The position numbers were made by a program, and so were the translations under genes. A DNA stretch of 64,000 nt. It comes from Acestrorhynchus altus (lineage: Eukaryota; Chordata; Actinopteri; Characiformes; Acestrorhynchidae). Shown here one piece after another: positions 1-15,300 of this stretch. Positions within the stretch are counted from its first letter, which is position 1. Each line of letters begins with the position of its first letter. The notes under the pieces were generated by a model that was not told the origin of the DNA, did not search any database, and was given only the letters and a program-made list of their open reading frames with translations. The stretch spans positions 22,275,968 to 22,339,967 of the forward strand of contig CM067513.1 of NCBI GenBank assembly GCA_034509495.1, given 5' to 3'.

Positions 1-82
1 GTGACCTCAGCACTGGCAGAGAGCAGGAAGATTGTGAGCGCTGTTAACAAGGTGACCTCATCCACAACAGCCTCAGTCTTAT
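1..82 (-). CDS. heatr5a: HEATR5A exon 34, cut by the window edge (residues 1804-1830)
   Basis: The acceptor ACTAG|ATAAG starts an exon reading DKTEAVVDEVTLLTALTIFL, then LSASAEVT, still open at position 1. It matches the DEVSLLTAI-VF-LS segment of the family. The donor, later exons and stop lie left of the window. Confidence 0.88.
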
Positions 83-3000
83 CTAGTAAAAACAAATTAC
101 AGTATAATGGTTTAAAACAGTGGTTTTCAACCTGTGGGCTTTGTCTGTATTAGGAAGCCGTGGACAAAAATGTTTTCTTTTTTTTCTGTTTTGCAAAGTA
201 AAAATCCTTACAACATAAACAGATATTTCAAACAATTTAATATGTGACTGATAATATGTACATAATAGTGGACACAACATCTATAATTTTTTCATCTTTC
301 ATTGACCAAACAATCCTGTAGCAGGTGCTGAAGAAGCTATGGGACCATATTTAATGTGGATCATGTTAGAAAAACATAGAAAATGTTTTCTATAAATACA
401 TTTCTATTGTGACGCAGCCATATGATCTACAGATCTAAAATCAGACACACGTCTGACAAGCATACTATAAACTTTAGTATTATCGTAAAATGTTTTTTTT
501 AAGTAATAAATTGTGATACATACATATTTGTTCAGATTCCCAATGGTTGATTAAATTTTCATGTGGACCAGGGAACATTTTGTGGTGTGTAAAGAGGATT
601 GTGAGTTGCAAATGCAAATTTACAGTGCAGCATAACTACTCCATAATAACTACTCCACATAACTATGTGATTAGACAAGAGATGAGAATGCAAGTATGTG
701 TGCATGTTACCTTTATCCCAGATCTCCAGAAGCGTACTGAGAGCAGAGCGTAGCAGCTCAACCCATGCAGCACGACTCTTCTCAGCTCTACTCATGGGAG
801 ATGACAAGACATTACGCAGTGCCTGTAGGACTCCAGAAACCAGTACTCCTCTGCTTGCAGCACCAGAGCCCTTCACCACTTCTTTTAGTACCCCCAACAG
901 TAGATACAATATAGTGGGCAACACGGACACGCTGCCTGATGAAACACCAGTGATTCTCCATAACACATTCATAACTAACCAACAACTAATACAAGCAATG
1001 AAACTCACTAGTAAGCATTTAAAAGTGCATACAAATTTGGTATGAGTCATATTTCAATTGTAAATACTTGTAAATAAAAATTTCTGTTCACCAAACAAGA
1101 CGTGCTTTTGTGCTCACTGAAATTTGTTGAGGCAAAATGAAAGACTCTTACAGACTACTCTTTCATGTTTGTGTAATTTTAGATACTCCATTTCTAAAAA
1201 ATGTACATATCTGACACAATGATCAATTAGCTTCATTTTAATTTGTCAGCTACATTACATGGACAATATTGGCACACTTACATGAGCCTTTAAGACTTTC
1301 CAAACCAAATTCTTAGACAGTAAGTTGAAATGGGTTCTAAAATTGTACAGCATCTTTTTAAAACTAGTAAACTCTCTTACCTTCAGGTGAGCAGATGGAA
1401 GGTAACTCTGAGAGGATCCCCAAAGCAGAAGTGACTAGCCTGCAGTCACTGTCATTCAGGGATGAAGGAATGCCTCCCTGCCCAGTAGGGCTACCTGCCA
1501 GCCGTGGACTGAGCTGTGGTAACTTTCGGACCAGTGTACAGAGACAAAGCTGCAGAGCTCCAAATACAAGAGACTTCCCAGGCACTAGTCCACCTGTGTC
1601 TCGGCCCTCACCAAATTCCGGCACTGTCTCCTTCTCAGCAGCACCATCATCCACTGAACAGGACAGACAGAACCAACAGTGCCATATAAGGTCTTGTACA
1701 TATTACTAATAGAGGGCAACTATGAGCTAATGTTTGCACACAATTGGTCCTTTAATAATGATAATTATAATAGAATTTGTCAGACAGGTATTAGATGAAA
1801 AGTTTTACTTGCTTTATAAACAAACACCTGCAAAGCAAAAAATTGTGAAACAAGAAAGAAAGTCTCAAAGATTCTAGTAATACCTGATATAACTAATCTA
1901 TTCTATACATTCAATGTCTTAACAATGACCGAAAAAACCCCAATAAAATGCAGTAATATATTAACATTTCTCAATGCTTGTTCATGTGTTCAAGTCTCAC
2001 CCTCTGCACTATGCCGTTTCTCTTTGACATGTTCCTGTGCTGCACACACCACCTGGCGCACCAGCTCCAGCACAGCCACCTGAATCTCCGGGGACTCTCG
2101 TGTCACGATCAGTCTGTGCAGCACACTAAGAAGCTCCACACTCAATGCCTGCAGACAGAACAAATACAAAAACTAATAAACCAAGTGCACATATACAAGC
2201 AATCAAATGGGGTACAAAAATATACAGATTGGGGCAACACAAGAAACTTTACAGTGGTGCAAAATAGTATTTAGTCAGCCACTGATTGTGCAATTTCTCC
2301 TGCTTTGATAGATGAGAGAGGTCTGTAATTCTCATCATAGGTATACTTCAAAATTAGCATTTGGTCACCCACAAACAAACAAAATTTCAGTCTCTCACAG
2401 ACCTGTAATTTCTTCTTTAAGAAGCTCTTCTGTCCTTCACTCATTATCTGTATTAATGGCACCTGTTTGACTTGGTATCTGTATGAAAAACACCTGTTCA
2501 CAGCCTCAAACAGCGACTCCAAACTCAACCATGGCCAAGACCAAAGAGCTGTCGAAGGACACCAGGAAGAAATTTGAATGCCTGCACCAGCCTGGGAAGG
2601 GTAAATCTACAATAGCCAAGTAGATTGGGGTGAATCTCCCTGGATCTGGGGCCCCATGCAAGATCTCATCCCACAGGGTCAAAATGATCATGAGAAAGGT
2701 GAGCAAACATCCCAAAACTACACGCAGGGACCTGATGAATGACCTGCAGAGAGCTGGGACCAAAGTAACAAAGGCTATCATCAGTAACACACTATGCTGA
2801 GAGGGACTCAGATCCTGCAGTGATTAAGGCAGAACATGTCCGGACCTGTCTGAAGTTTGCCAGTGAGAATATGGATGATCCAGAAGAGGATTGGGAGAAT
2901 ATCTTGTGGTCAGACAAAACCAAAATAGAACGTTTTGGTAAAAACTCAACTCGTCGTGTTTGAAGGAAGAAGAAAGCTGAAAAATTGCATCCCAAGAACA

Positions 3001-3355
3001 CCATACCTCGAGAAGTGTTTAACACTGCACTGTGAAATTTGTAATTTGTCATTGTCTATACACTTCTTTCACTTCAGAAGCCAGTTCTGTAAAAGTTTCA
3101 ACAAAAAAACATTCACTACTACAAGGACTAAACATTGTGTAATGGAGATACAATATTAGAGAGGAGGTGTAAAGAAACGCACATGGTCACTGCCCACTTT
3201 TGAACGAGGCCAAGGCACATCAAATAAGGCCTGCAGGGCATGAAGACAAGAAGTGATGTTCTCCATTTGGTTCTGAGAGTGGGGTGAGCACAGGAACTCC
3301 ACACTAACACCTACAAATGAAGGCAAGGTCATTAATAACAGTAATTAAGATGACA

Positions 3356-3390
<35 letters not shown>

Positions 3391-6300
3391 ATACAGAACT
3401 GGTATAACACTAATATAGAACATTATATTTAACCACTCATCACACAGTACCATGTTACATTTTTCCATAGTAGTCTATGTTTGTTGTATGCATAATAAAG
3501 TCAACTGCCAGTAGCTTTCTTTGTTTTTAAAAAATATAAAATAAAAAAAAAGGCAGACAAGCTCTTCACCGAGGATGAGGTGGAGACGGTCAGTGCTGAT
3601 ATCCTCTGGGGACTTGCTGGTCAGAGTGGTGGACTGACCCATGGAGGTAGGGGTTACAGGTCTGGAGAGATTTGCAGGTCCCTCGTCGACCATGATGAAC
3701 TCTGTGCTATTGAGCCAGAGGGCGGTGGCATGTAGAATAGGAGCCCAGGCAACAAAATAATGATGACGTGCCTCTTCCACAGTCTCTGCAGTATAGAACG
3801 AACCACCTGAAACACACGGAACATATATTATCTTATACTCACATAGTAAAAAATGTTACCTTTCAATGGATGTCTTCCAAAATCTGTTCAAATTAACAAG
3901 ATCACATGTCAATCAAAACAATTGCCAGCAAATATAGCTTTGCTGATTAACTGCCATGTTCTTTGTTGAAATTCACCTGTTGTAGGGAGCTGACTGGCAT
4001 AGGCTGTAGGAAGTGTTAGCAGTGCATAGTCCTGCAGCACAGCTAGCCACAAGCGACTCAGCGTTGCCAAGTCACCCTGCACCAATTTCAGTAGTCCAGT
4101 TCCAGATTCCTCGCATTGTTCTTTATGCTGCTCCTGGTGCTGCCCATTGGGACTCTCCTTCTTAGTGCTCTCCACGGCCACAATATACACCTGAAACAAA
4201 ATAGACCAATTTTGCTGGATCACCATTCAAAACATGTCATAATGTGTCAAAATATACTTCCTTCTTATTAGAAGGCCATGAGAGTAAATTTTAGTCATTG
4301 TCGTGAGTAAATCAAATCAAATCAAAATTTATATTACAGCACTCTTCACAACTGAGGTCACAGAGTAGCTTTACAGAAATAAAAGATAAAAAAGGTTAAC
4401 AACACAGGAACAAATGAAAAGAAATAGAAATACATCAAATACATCAAATACATCAAACACATACATTTAAAAGGAACTTGGCTACTTCACTACACCGCCA
4501 ACTCTGAAGCTTGTCCTAACACACTGCAGAATGAACACGTTCAAATACACAGAAGGAAAATGAACTCCAGCATTTAAATTTTAAAAAATTGTGACTAATT
4601 TCTGAGTTTTGTGTACTTGAATTCACCAATATTTTTTGGCCACATATGTTTCCACTGTATTCAGATTTCACTCCAGTTTAAGTTTTAACAGCTAACCTTA
4701 GGGATGGTGTTTTTGAATTTAACATAACATTTAACTTATTTCTGGCCATGAGTGAATTCATCTGTCATAAATTTCCTTTTCCTGTTATTTAAACAATCTT
4801 TTTGGAATAGTGCACATCATTAAAGAAATGGGAAAGTTACTGTAACTAGCATATAAACTACCACAAACATGTTTTATTTTTTATTGTTGATATACAGCTT
4901 CATAATCATAATTTCATCAAAAGTAAGATCCTCTTTTCCTCTGTTCACTGTCATTAGAAATACAAAGTTACACAGAAGAAGGGTAAGGTCCGTCTGTCCA
5001 TCCCTCCGTCTCCTTCCGCTTTATCCGGGGCCGGGTCGCGGGGGCAGCAGTCTAAGCAGGGATGCCCAGACCTCACTCTCCCCCGACACCTCAGCCAGCT
5101 CCCCAGGAGGAACCCCGAGGCGAGCCACCCTTTTCCAGCCGAGAACAATGGCCTCAGATTTGGAGGTGTTGATTTGCATCCCAGCCGCTTCACACTCGGC
5201 TGGGATGCATCAGGACATCATCATCATCCACAAAAAGCAGATATGATATCCTGTGGTTCCCAAACTGGACTCCTTCCGGCCCCTGGCTGCACCTAGAAAT
5301 TCTGTCCATAAAGATTATGAACAGAACCGGTGACAAAGGGCAGCCCTGCCGGAGTCCAACATTCACCGGGAACAGGCCAGATTTACTGCCGGCAATGCGA
5401 ACCAAGCTCCTTCTCCGGTCGTGCAAAGACCTGACAGCCCTAACAGAGGGCCCCGGACCCCGTATTCCCAGAGCACCCCCCCCACAGAATACCCCGAGGG
5501 ACACGGTCGAATGCCTTCTCCAAATCCACAAAACACATGTGGACTGGTTGGGCAAACTCCCATGAACCCTCGAGCACCCTCTGACGGGTGTAGAGCTGGT
5601 TCAGTGTTCCTCGGCCAGGACGAAAACCGCATTGTTCCTCTTGAATCCAAGGTTTGACTAACGGGTGAATTCATCTCTCCAGTACCCTGGCATATACTTT
5701 CCCGGGCAGGCTGAGAAGAGTGATCCCCCTATAGTTGGAACACACTCTCCAGTCCCCCTTTTTAAACAGGGGAACCACCACCCCAGTCTGCCACTCCAGG
5801 GGCACTGTCCCCGTCCGCCACGCGATGCTGCAGAGGCGTGTCAGCCAAGACAGCCTAACAGAATCTAGAGTCTTGAGATACTCCGGGAGGATTTCATCCT
5901 TCATTGGAAGACGTGACGGTGGGGTTGAGGAGATTCTCAAAGTATTCCTTCCACCGCCCAACGATATCCCCAGTCAAGGTCAACAGCTCTCCACCCGCAC
6001 TGTAAACAGTGTCGGCAGGATACTGCTTCCCCTTTCTGAGGCGCCGGATGGTTTGCCAGAATCGCTTCGGGGCCGACCAATAGTCCTTCTCCGAGGCCTC
6101 CCGAACTCCTCCTAGCACTTGGTTTTTGCCTCCTTGACCGCCCAAGCAGCAGCATGCTTAGCCCCCCGGTACCTGTTGGCTGCGTCAGAAGACCCAGAGG
6201 CCAGCATGGCCCGATAAGGTCTTCTTCTTCAGCTTGACGGCATCCCTTACTTCCGGTGTCCGTCACCGGGTTCGGGGATTGCCGCCATGGCAGGCAGCTG

Positions 6301-9300
6301 CGACCTTACGCCTACAGCTCTGGACGGCTGCATCAATGAGAACCTGGTCCACTCGGACTCGATGTCCCCAGCCTCCCCAGGTAGCTGTGAGAAGCACTCC
6401 CGGAGGTGGGAGTTGAAAGCTTCCCTGACAGGGGGCTCAGCCAGATGGTTTTCTTCTGCGGGTGGTGGGCCCACAGGAGGAGTGGCCCACGTTTCGTGCC
6501 TCCCATGGGCAAAGACCCGGCCACCAGGCGATCACTCCCGAGCCCCAGCCCCAGGCCTGGCTCCAGGGAGGGGCCCAGGTTGCGCCGTACTGGGTGACGT
6601 TGCGGGGCCTTTATGAAGGGTAAGGTGACCCAAGTAAAATAAATAACCCAACAGCTCATTTCACACTACTTACACAAAGGCTGAGAGTGATAAAAAAAAA
6701 GAGATGAGTATCCCAGTAAAACTGCCCAACTGGCTAAACCCTATGTTTATTGGCATCACTGAAGCACTGTTTTGGGGGCATTTTTACAAAGTGCATGAAG
6801 TAAAAGTAACCAACGTGTTTCTTTTTTGTAAACTTGCACTAAAATCAATATAACCTGACAAGCAGAAGCAAAGTAAAAGAATACTGTACAGACAGAAACT
6901 CAGCAAGGTTTCCAGAGCCTGTTACTTAGGAAAACCTTTATTTATTAACAACAATGTTCCACATGACCTGACCAGAAAAAGAAGAATTGCTGTTATTGCT
7001 GCCTCCAATCACATATTTGGATATTACCAATTGTTTTGTTTACAGTATATGTGTGTAAACCTGTGAACAGTTCCAAAACTGTGAGTCACTGAAACTGACA
7101 GAAATTGATTAAACGGTGGTGTGTTTGCATTTTGAGTATAACAGAAATACTAATAGCACAAGTAAGCTGGCTGTGATGAAAGAATGTTTTGCTTAGCACA
7201 GCAGCCTTCACCTGCATTCGGTTTTCATTGTGCTGCTCTAAAGCCAGAAATGACAGAAATCTTACAAATTTGGGCTGCAGAGATGATAACAGTCCTAAAA
7301 TATAGTCCTATAGGTGACGCATGATGCATCTGTTTACTAGTGTGGCTAATGCAAATCAAGCCAAGTATATTAACTTTAGATACTTTAGAAGAGCTTAGGG
7401 TTTAGCCAGTTGGGCAGTTTTACTGAGATACTTGTGAAAGCTCACAAGATTCAGGCTTGTTTATACCAAGCTAGATCATGGATCAGGGTATGAAGCAACG
7501 TCTTTAGCTTTTTGGACAGAAACTGATCCACCTTACCTCTGCCCAGGCTTTGAGAACAGCCAATGTCTCCATGGTGAAAGTGCTCTCATTGTAGAGGGAG
7601 CTGGACACATCTCGACCTGCCTGAACCTTAAGCAGCGAGGATGCCAGGAGCTGGTGTACCCTCCTTAGGTCCCGGAGATCACTGACAACCCCACTGGCAA
7701 TCCACGCGCTGCAAACCTGCACAGCAATCAAAGCAACAACAAAAACATGAACAAAAAATAACTCTGATCCTGAGGCAACCTGTGAAAGAGCTCTTTTAAA
7801 GGCTGTGGTAAACAGCTAAAGCTTAGACTGAAAAATAAGGTCAAACGGTGCCCAAGTGAATACAAAAGAAAGCACAAAAATATTTTTCTTAGGCAGAATT
7901 TAAGGGCCAGACCTGACAGGCTTTAGCAGTGACATCAGGAGGGGCATCTGCACTGAAGGCAGGTCTGAGAGCAGCTCCCACCTTCAAATGAAAGAATCCT
8001 TTAGTATGATTTTCAAGACAATTAAAATAATTTAATATGTGAAGATAAATGATATTTAATTGATCTTATTGCTTGTGTAATTCTGTGTCAGCTTTTTTCA
8101 GGTCATAAAAGATCTATAAAACAACTGACCAATATTTCATTAAATATTCACCTGCATCAAAAATTCCCATTTTAATAAACTGTAAATGTAAACATAAATG
8201 TACTACTTAGTATCACACTAGACAAAGGCAGTTGTAGTTAGGCATATAGACAACATAGATAACCTGTGCAGCTGTTTCAAAGTTCATACAATTACAAATT
8301 GAGAGCTCTCATACACCACACAAGTTGTTTTCACTCCAGAACTGTAGTCCTACTTCCCTGCATATTTTACAGCAGTTTCCTGGTGGTTTACGCCTAATCA
8401 AGATTTGTAGTCTCTCGGATCTCGGTTGCATGATAGCTATGTAGCGTTTGAGTGAGTTACATTCAGCTAATTATTATAACTTTCTGTCCGATACAAAATA
8501 GACTGAACGCATTTGAAGAAGCATGTTGGACAAGAACTCTTACATTGGCCTGGTACTGCTCTAAAATGACATGGCCAGGAAACTCAGGCTCTGGAACGCA
8601 GGCAAATGTGCGAATGATCAAGAGCAACATCTGTAAGCCACCTAACCGAAGCTGCTCACTGTGGTCTGTAGCTGCCATAAAGGCCATGCGGACCAAATTG
8701 GCCAAATGCAGAACCAGGAAATCTGAAATATGAAATGGAGATGAGTATAACAGACAGTACCATCAATTAATGTCGAAAGCCATCAACAGTAACATCAGTT
8801 TAGATAAATACAAACTCTGCTTGTATGGCTCTACAGAAAAAATAACAGACAGAAAATCCATAATGATCTCAAGCAAAATACAGTGCATCCGGAAAGTATT
8901 CACAGTGATTCAATTTTTCCATATTTATGTTATAGCCTTATTCCAAAAAATTCAATTCAATTCAATATTCAATTATTTTTCCCCCCTCAAAATTCTACAC
9001 AAAATACCCCACAATGACAGTGAGAGAAATCTGTTTAATAATTTTTGCAAATTATTAAAAACATTCTATTTTATAGATATAATATATTATATAAATATAT
9101 AAAAAAATCTATATAAAAAAATCTGGCTCTCACATACCTTATGGCCCAGCCGGAGGCCAGACTTGAAGCAGATTGAACATCTCTGGAGTTACAAATGCTC
9201 AGACTCTAAAAGGCTTGAGGCTGTAATTGCTGCCAAAGGTGCTTCAACAAAGTGTTGAGCAAAGGCTGTGAATAATTATGTACATATAATATTTTTGTGT

Positions 9301-12300
9301 TTTATGTTCTCAAAAAATCCTCTCACTTTGTCATTGTGAGGTATTGTATATAGAATTTTGAGGGGAAAAAATGAATTGAATCCATTTTGGAATAAGCCTG
9401 TAACATAAAATGTGCAAAAAGTGAAGCGCTATGAGGACTTTCTGGATGCACTGAAAGTCTAGGCAAATTTGCTGGACACAAAGCAGAAATCAATGCGAGG
9501 GCTTATTTAGGCAGAACAGTTTCTGACCTGAAGACTTGTGCAAACGTTGCTCCTGAGCCAGTACCATGTCAAAGTGAGCTGGATCACCGTTCTTACACAG
9601 CACCATGATGCGGCACACACACTCAACAGCAAACACGCGTGTGGACCAGCGCAGGTTGTTGAAAGGCCCACTATGCTCACGCTTGGCTTGAAAAGCTGAA
9701 CAATCATCTGTATTGTCTTCCTGGCTGGTCTCAATTAGGGAAACCGCTGCTGAGTCTGTTGGAGGACAAACATCCAAGAAACATTATGATATGATGTCAC
9801 ATGCAATGAATCTGAATAGTGGGCTTGTAGAGGAGTTCCAATGAAAAAACAAATACCTTATTTCTAAGGTAGCCAACTACCAACTAAAGCAAATCAGAAA
9901 CCAATCACATGATCATTAAAAGAAAGTGGAAACTGTGGGTATGACTGAAATAGATCAATACAGAGAGGGACTCTCTGTTAGTTTGAATATGAGAAACACT
10001 CAAACACTTTAGGCACTTCATGTTAGTTACATAAACAAATGTCTGAATTGCTAAGCAGTGCTCAAAACTCTAATTCAGACTTCAATTCATGTGTGTAAAA
10101 TTAGTAAAAGCACTGTGCTGTTTAATGAGGAATTAAGGAGGAATAAGGAATAAGGAATTATTATTAGGAATAATAAGGGACTCTAATGATCTAATGATCA
10201 CTTGCTTATATGAGCAAATCTCATTGTCTCCATTTCATTGTACTGTGCTGTTTTAGTAAGACACTAGCAATGAAAGCTGGTACACATTCAACATTGTGAG
10301 GGTTTGTAGCACCTTCAAATCACATTCTAATTCCACTTTGATGGAATTCCATAAAAGATTTGAATGCTCATGGGAAAATGGTCAACATACTCATCAGTGC
10401 CCATGTAAATAGTGAGCTATTTCAGTTGCAGCCCATGTTTCTAAGGCTTTATCTTAATATTGTATCTGGGCACCCGTGACATTCAAGAAGTGCAATTCAC
10501 ACTTTGAGCCACTTTTATACGACATGCTTTACACATGCATTTTTGGACAAGCTGATACATACAGTACAGCCACATACAGATGCAGAAAAAGTAGGTAGAC
10601 TGAGAGGGTAGAGTTGTATTACAGGATTTTACACAAATATGACTTATAAGCAGTGGAACACAGCTCTTGTAAGTGTTGTCCTGGCAACTTCATTGAAGTT
10701 ACATAGTGAGCCCACAGCAGAGCATAAGCATCAACATTATTCTGCAGTTTTAAAAATACAATTCTACATAATGTTTCTTTAACTGCTTTCTTAGAAGCTT
10801 TATGAGTGATGTTTGGAACCAACTACTGTATGTGTTGTATGTTCCACAAAACAAAACAACCAGATCTATTTTGGCATTTTTAAGATTATGTTAGTTATAG
10901 ATTAGCAATTACAACACTGACACAAAGTGATGAAGGTATTAGAATAGAATAGAATAGAATAGAATAGAATAGAATAGAATAGAATAGAATAGAATTTTAT
11001 TGATCCCTTGGGAGGGTTCCATCAGGGAAATTAAAGGTTAGCATAAGTACAGTAAAGATAAGAACAAAACAAAGATAAGAACATTATACTATAAAGAAGA
11101 AACACTATATAAATATAAAGAATATATAATATAGTGATTATATTACCATATAAAATATATATAAGTAGTGCATGAAAAAAATGAGTCCTGTAGCCGGAGG
11201 TATTGCACATTAATATTGCACTTTTGAGCTGTTTATTGCACAGAGTCCAGTTGTGTTGTGGTGGTCAGGTTACTGGTTACTACTCGTTCCCATCCTCTGT
11301 CCTCCTGTTACCACTCCTCCCCCCCAGAGGGAGTTGTACAGTCTGATGGCTTGCGGGACAAAAGAGTTTAAGTCTATTGATCCTGCACTTGGGAAGGAGC
11401 AGTCCTCTCACTGAACAGGCTCCTCTGGTTGCCTGATACACCCAGCTATGGTTGTATCATCAGCAAACTTCTGAATGTGACACAGCTCAGAGTTGTAGCA
11501 GAAGCTGTGTACAGGGTGAAGAGAAGAGGGCCAGTACTGTGCCCTGGGGTAATCCAGTGCTGCTGACCATAGTGTCAGAGGTGATGTCCTTCAGCCTGAC
11601 ATACTGTGACCTGTCTGTGAGGTAGCTGGAGATCCAGGTGACCAGGCAGGGGTCCACTCACTTCATATTCAGTTTGTCCTGAAGCATAAGGGGCTGGATG
11701 GTTTTGAAAGCACTTGAGAAGTCCAGAAACAGGATCCTCACTGTGCCGTTCTCCTTATCTAGGTGTGAGTGGGCTCGGTGTAGAAGGTAGATGATTGCGT
11801 CATCCACACAAACACCTGCCTGTTACACCTGGGGTCTGAGGAGACAGAGGAAGAGCCGCTCCAGCGTCTTCATCAGACGGGAAGTGAGTGCCACTGGTCG
11901 GAAGTCATTCAGCTCACTTGGCCGGTTCTTTTTCAGAACTGGAACAATGCACAATGTCTTCCAGAGGGTAGGCACTCTCCCCACCTGAAGGCTGAGGTTG
12001 AAGAGACGCTGGAGTGGCTCACCCAGTTCTGCAGCACAGGTCCTCAGCAGTCGGGGACATACTTTGTCAGGGCCTGCTGCTTTCCTGGGGTGAAGCCTCT
12101 TCAGTTGACCTCTTACTTGGTCCACAGTGAAGAATGAGGTCTGTGTTTTGGTGGATGGTGGTGAGGAGGAGGAGGAGGAGGAGGAGGAGGAGGAGGAGGC
12201 AGCTGCTGTGGTGGGTGGGGGAGGATGTGGAGAGATGAAAGAAGGAGAGATGGATGCAGTGAGGTTGAGGGTGGAGGGTACATGGGCTGGTTGAACCGGT

Positions 12301-15300
12301 TGAAGAAGTCATTCATTTCGTTCGCCTTCTCCACTGTTCCCCCCACAACTCTGGTCTTGGTGTTGTGGCCTGTGATGGTTTTCACACTTTCCCAGACCTC
12401 CCTCATGCTGTTCTCCTTCAGCTTCCATTCCACCTTCCTCCTGTAGCTGTCTTTGGCTTCCTTGACACAGCGTTTCACCTCCTTCTGTGCTGACCTCATT
12501 GCCTCCCTGTCCCTGCTCTGGAAGGCGGCCTTATTCCTATTGAGGACAGCCTTGACTTTCTGTGTTACCCATGGCTTGTTGGGGTAACCCCGTATCATCT
12601 TGGTGGGGGAGACCACGTGTGCACAGAAGTTGAGAATCTGTCAGACAGTGTGTCGTCATCTCAATGTCCTCACAGTGTGGACGAAGCAGCACATCCCAGT
12701 CAGTGGTGCCATAACAGTCCCTGAGTGTTTTTTTCATTTCTGGAGACCACCTCTTGATGGTTCTGGTGGTTGCAGGCTGTCTATAGACCATGGGGGTGTA
12801 CTTTGGCTGAAGGTGGACCAGGTTGTGGTCCAACTTCCCCAGTGGGGGGAGGAATGTGATGCTGTATGCCTCTTTCACATTAGCATAGAGCAGATCGATT
12901 GTCCGGTTGTTTATTGTAGGACAATCCACACACTGGTGAAAAGCAGCCAAATTAGAGTCCAAAGTAGCGTGATTAAAGTCTCCAGAAATGATCATGAATG
13001 CCTCAGGGTGCTGAGTCTGCAGCTTTGTAGTAACAAAATGTATTTGCTCACATGCAGCAGCTGCGTCTGCTCTGGGGACGATGTAAATGCAGACAGCGAT
13101 CACATGACTAAATTCGAGGGGGGCGTAGTAGGGCTGGAGGCTAATGGCTAACAGCTCCAGATCCGGACAACGGATGACACCAGCGACTCTTCACATAAAT
13201 GATCAGCCCCCCACCTTTGCTCTTCCCGCAGGCTTTAATGTCTCTGTCAGCTCTCACGTCAGATCTAAGTTAGCATCCGGTACGAGCTGGGTTAGCCACA
13301 TCTCTGTGAAGATTAACAAGCTGCTCTCTCTGTAAATCCACTGGTTGGTGAGGGCAGAGAGCTCATCAATCTTGTTCGGCAGCGAGTTCACATTCCCCAT
13401 GATGACAGAGGGAACGGACTGTTTGTAGCACCGCCGGTTGTCCGTTAGCTTTGCCTTTAGCTTAGCTCCGGCCTTGCAGCCCCGGGCTCTCCTCTGCAGC
13501 TTCACCAGGATTAGGTGTAGTATGCCGGCTTGTCCCTTTGTTCTCAGGGCCAGGAGCTACTCTCTCGAATACAAGAGAAAACTGGCTCCTGGTTGCATCT
13601 TTGAAGTTGAAAATATCCATGGGATATGTACAATAACACACTCTGTCTTTGTCAGAAGAGCAAAGTATGTGGAAAGATGAGAAAAGAGGCTAAAAAGAGC
13701 TAAAGCTACAGAGTTACTACTGGAAGCCAGCCGTCTTGCACAGCGCCAGAAATGGTTTTTATTAACAAGAAAAAAATAACTATAGGTTATAAGATGAGGT
13801 CAGACATTTTCAATTAAAGACATGCATGTTCATGCTATTGCAGTAGCACTAGTACTTTATTATGGTAAATCTGACATTTCAATGCACATCCCTGCAAAAA
13901 AGGCCATCTGATTGTTCCTCTTTAGCCATGCTACGTTTTCTTAACGTGTCTCAGGCGAAAAAAGGAACTCACCCGAGGAAGCGGAGAGTACATCCTTACA
14001 GAGCTTCAACCAATGGGCCAGATCACTCTCAGAAGCAGAGCTCATCATATGGACCAGTGTATCCTTAATGTCTTGCTGGAGCCGGAGGTCTGACTCCCGA
14101 TCCAGCAGGCTAAAAAGAGCTCCCTCCAGACCCACCTCTTTAATAGTCACATCTGCATAAACCAGAAAAAATATGAAAACAACCAGGTTCAATATGTACA
14201 GTGGTGCTTTAAAGTTTGAGAATCATTTACAATTTTTTATTTTCTTCATATATTTGACATAATCAGATATGTCCAGAATGTAGATAAGTAGAACCAATCC
14301 AAAATACTAAACAAAAATACTACACTAGATGACAAGACAAACTTATTTAAATACTACATTTGCTCATTTATTTATTGAGATAAATTATCCAATATTACAT
14401 ATGTAATATTGTGAGTGGCAAAAGAATGGTGTGGCCCCTGTGTGCAGCAATAACTGCAATAAAAAAATTCTCAAAACTGTTGATAAGTCCTGCACATCGG
14501 CTTGGAGAAATTTTTGTCCATTTCTTCATACAAAACAGCTTCAACTCCATTATGTTGCAAGTTTCCTCCAATAAACTGCTTGCTTCAGGTTTTTCCTATT
14601 AAGGTCAAAACTTTGACTATGCCATTCCAAAACATTAACATTATTCTTTTTTAACCATTTTTTGGTAGAATGACTTGAGTGCTTAGTCCAAAACCCTTTA
14701 AAGATGGTTTTGTAACCTGATTGTCAACTCATGGATTCAAATCACCTGACTTTCAGATGATCTGCTAATCCTTAAGGTTCACATACTTTTACCACCTCAC
14801 ATGTCATGACTGTCATCAGAAAACTAGACAAACGTTTTGGTCATAAAAGTAACTTTTAAGTTATGTTGTCTGATCTCAGTGCTTATGATGACAACAATGT
14901 ATTATTTTTCTGTTCAATATGATTTAAAGAGTGTGTGTATATACCCTTTTGTTTTTCACAGGAAAACAAATCTCTCTTTTTTACTGTTAAAGTAAATAGA
15001 TGATTCCCTCTTCAGCCCATACAGTCCAAATCTGGAAACTACGCTACAATAACAGCCCATTTTAAAGCTGAATTATGTGAAAACTGGTATTTCTTGCTCC
15101 TGGGCTCCCCATACATTCAGGAAGTGTAATTCCCTAATAAACACTTTACACACTGCATTTCTAGACAACCCGACAGATACAGAACCAGCATCTGAAGTGA
15201 AACAAAAATGTCAATAACGTAACGTTACATGATTTTACACAAATATAACTGCATATAAGGTTATGCAGTAAATGAGCATTAATCTGCCTGCTTACAGTGC

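Noticed and set aside
698..1045. Plus-strand 115-codon frame
   Set aside because: It is antisense to HEATR5A exon 33.
4869..6659. Many overlapping long frames on both strands as host genes
   Set aside because: GC-rich Rex3 sequence gives long shadow frames; only the broken minus-strand RT frames have family matches.
12113..12446. Pro-rich and Leu-rich frames as a separate protein
   Set aside because: They come from a (GGA)n expansion inside the Rex1-like LINE linker.
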